NCBI GenBank assembly: GCA_964535295.1
Contig: CAZHUW010000067.1
Location: 1 to 15,709 of the forward strand
Reading direction: 5' to 3'
Source: SB21 sp964535295
GTDB taxonomy: Bacteria > CLD3 > SB21
DNA length: 15,709 bases
A program made the translations under genes and the position numbers. The notes below the pieces were generated by a model that was not told the DNA's origin, ran no database searches, and saw nothing but the letters and a program-made list of their open reading frames with translations. This document shows positions 14,346-15,709 of this stretch, one piece after another (position 1 is the first letter of the stretch; each line of letters opens with the position of its first letter).

Positions 14346-15068
14346 GTGTTAGAAAACAAGATTTGTATCATCACAGGCGCCTTAGGAGGGTTGGGGCAGG
14401 CTGTAGTTCGGTCGTTTTTAGATCAGGGAGCTTTTGTTATCGGGGCAGACGGCGAAAGAGCTTTGACTGATAATTTTATAAGAAACAAATTCTGGATTTC
14501 TGTCAAAGATAGTAAGCGCTGGACCTTCAGTTCAACGGACGTTTTATCCGAATCGAACGTGAAAGATCTAGTTCATGACACAATTCAAACACATTCGCGC
14601 ATCGACGTCTTGATTAATCTGGTAGGTGGAATATATCCGTGGTCAGAAATAACGAACATTGACCTCAAAACCTGGGATTTCGTGATTGAACTCAATCTGA
14701 AATCGGTATTTTTATGTTCCCGTGAAGTCCTCAAGACCATGGTTCCGAAAAAAAGTGGAAAAATAATTAATGTCGGCGCATTGGCGGGATTAAAAGGGAG
14801 TGCTCAAGCCGGACCTTATGGTGTTGCGAAGGCTGGCGTGATCAATTTGACGGAGACAATGGCGGAAGAGAACAAATTCAATAATATTCAGATCAACGCA
14901 ATCGTTCCAAGCATCATTGACACTTCGGCTAACCGCATATCCATGCCGGATGCAGATTTCACGCGATGGGTCAAAGCGGAAGAAATAGCAGAATTGCTCC
15001 TGTTTTTATCTTCTGATAAATCCTCGGGCATCACCGGTTCGATCATAAAAGTTCCGGGCAGAGTATAA
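14346..15068 (+). CDS. SDR-family NAD(P)-dependent oxidoreductase lacking the catalytic Ser
   Basis: This is a 240-residue short-chain dehydrogenase/reductase, a typical classical SDR size. The cofactor loop is TGALGGLG (10-17), the NNAG-type motif is NLVGG (91-95), the structural Asn is N117 (ELNLKS), and the active-site YxxxK is Y158/K162 (YGVAK). The serine expected 13 residues before the tyrosine is Ala145 (NVGALAG), which is unusual. The product could be a 3-oxoacyl-ACP-reductase-like or pteridine-reductase-like enzyme; the substrate cannot be assigned. The GTG start at 14346 has AGAGGA about 6 nt upstream. lpxA begins 21 nt after the stop, so the two are probably co-transcribed. Confidence 0.92.
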   Translation: MLENKICIITGALGGLGQAVVRSFLDQGAFVIGADGERALTDNFIRNKFWISVKDSKRWTFSSTDVLSESNVKDLVHDTIQTHSRIDVLINLVGGIYPWSEITNIDLKTWDFVIELNLKSVFLCSREVLKTMVPKKSGKIINVGALAGLKGSAQAGPYGVAKAGVINLTETMAEENKFNNIQINAIVPSIIDTSANRISMPDADFTRWVKAEEIAELLLFLSSDKSSGITGSIIKVPGRV

Positions 15069-15089
15069 ATAACTATGTAAGGCTGTCAT

Positions 15090-15709
15090 TTGAATAACAT
15101 CCATCCAACGGCGATTGTTTCAGTTAACTCACAGGTAGATCATTCCGTCAAGATCGGACCGTATACGATCATTGACGATGAGGCCGTGATTGGCGCCGGA
15201 ACTGAAATATCCTCTCATGTTCGCATTGAAAAGTTCACGTGCATTGGAAATGAATGCCGGATCTTCAACGGAGCTGTTGTCGGCGCTATTCCCCAAGATC
15301 TTAAGTTCAAAGGAGAACGAACAAAACTTGAGATCGGCAATCGTACGGTAATTCGTGAGTTTGTAACGATTAGCCGCGGAACGGCAGAAAACGGCAAGAC
15401 CGTGATCGGATCGGACTGTCTTTTTATGAACTATGTCCACGTTGCTCACGACTGTATAATCGGCAATCATGTTATTCTGTCCAACGCTGTCAACCTGGCC
15501 GGACATATTAAAATCCAAGATCATGCTATCATTGGCGGACTTGTGCCGGTGCATCAATTTACAAGGATCGGACAGTTTGCTTTTGTTGGCGGCGGTTATC
15601 GGGTCGCTCAGGATGTTCCGCCATATATTTTAGCTGCCGGGGAACCGCTCAGATTCAGTGGCCTAAATTATGTAGGTCTAAAACGAAATAACTTTTCAGA
15701 ACAACAGAT
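15090..15709 (+). CDS. lpxA: UDP-N-acetylglucosamine acyltransferase LpxA, 3' end cut by window
   Basis: LpxA transfers a 3-hydroxyacyl chain from ACP to UDP-GlcNAc, the first step of lipid A synthesis. I translated 206 residues, from a TTG at 15090 to the window edge; the family has about 260, so about 55 C-terminal residues are missing. The start MNNIHPTAIV is typical, and TAAGG lies 8 nt upstream. Left-handed beta-helix hexapeptides (IGPYTI, VIGAGT, CIGNEC) run through it. The catalytic histidine is H120 in HVAHDC, equivalent to H125 of E. coli, followed by LAGHI, AIIGG, HQF, VAQDVPPY and GLKRNNFS. The residue equivalent to the E. coli chain-length ruler Gly173 is also glycine (G168), compatible with a long acyl chain. 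It points to a Gram-negative cell. Confidence 0.95.
   Translation, partial: MNNIHPTAIVSVNSQVDHSVKIGPYTIIDDEAVIGAGTEISSHVRIEKFTCIGNECRIFNGAVVGAIPQDLKFKGERTKLEIGNRTVIREFVTISRGTAENGKTVIGSDCLFMNYVHVAHDCIIGNHVILSNAVNLAGHIKIQDHAIIGGLVPVHQFTRIGQFAFVGGGYRVAQDVPPYILAAGEPLRFSGLNYVGLKRNNFSEQQ

Noticed and set aside
15129..15557. 142-codon minus-strand open frame inside lpxA
   Set aside because: It is antisense to a clear LpxA reading frame with all family motifs and shows no own domain or ribosome site.

Overview
This window looks like a chromosomal replication-origin neighbourhood of a Gram-negative bacterium, carried on a draft scaffold with one 100-N gap. LpxA (lipid A synthesis) implies an outer membrane. 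MetRS has a KLSTS signature and a WKDFQAKNN-type helix that I associate with Bacteroidetes-like MetRS. With about 40% GC by eye and RicT/PSP1, this suggests the wider FCB group or an uncultured relative; that placement is inference and no rRNA is present to settle it. I see no mobile element, CRISPR array, tRNA or rRNA.

Layout. Positions 1-3592 (minus) hold the conserved cluster rpmH > yidD > yidC > mnmE, transcribed leftwards from a strong-looking promoter; mnmE lacks only its last few codons at the window edge. Its notable feature is that rnpA, which usually sits between rpmH and yidD, is absent. Positions 3593-4174 are a very AT-rich non-coding stretch with a DnaA box, palindromes and candidate divergent promoters, probably oriC or the dnaA control region. 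dnaA (4175-5659, plus) follows and ends at a rho-independent terminator.

From 5760 to 14241 every gene is on the minus strand and points back at dnaA: a small hypothetical protein, a multi-pass membrane hydrolase-like protein, a REC-histidine kinase hybrid, metG, an assembly gap, two tandem metallo-beta-lactamase-fold hydrolases, ricT and holB. holB-ricT-MBL-MBL is tightly packed and looks like one operon. metG and the hybrid kinase are 10 nt apart and look like another. From 14346 an SDR-family oxidoreductase and lpxA run rightwards; lpxA is cut by the window end.

Functionally the window is mostly informational and envelope housekeeping: replication initiation (DnaA), the clamp loader (HolB), tRNA modification (MnmE) and charging (MetG), ribosome (bL34), membrane protein insertion (YidC/YidD) and lipid A (LpxA). 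I do not see a convincing new multi-gene system. The observations most worth a second look are the missing rnpA, the 15-nt duplication at the scaffold gap, which suggests that the gap is artefactual, the promoter-associated repeats around rpmH/dnaA, the tandem MBL paralogues inside the holB-ricT operon, and an SDR without its catalytic serine beside lpxA.
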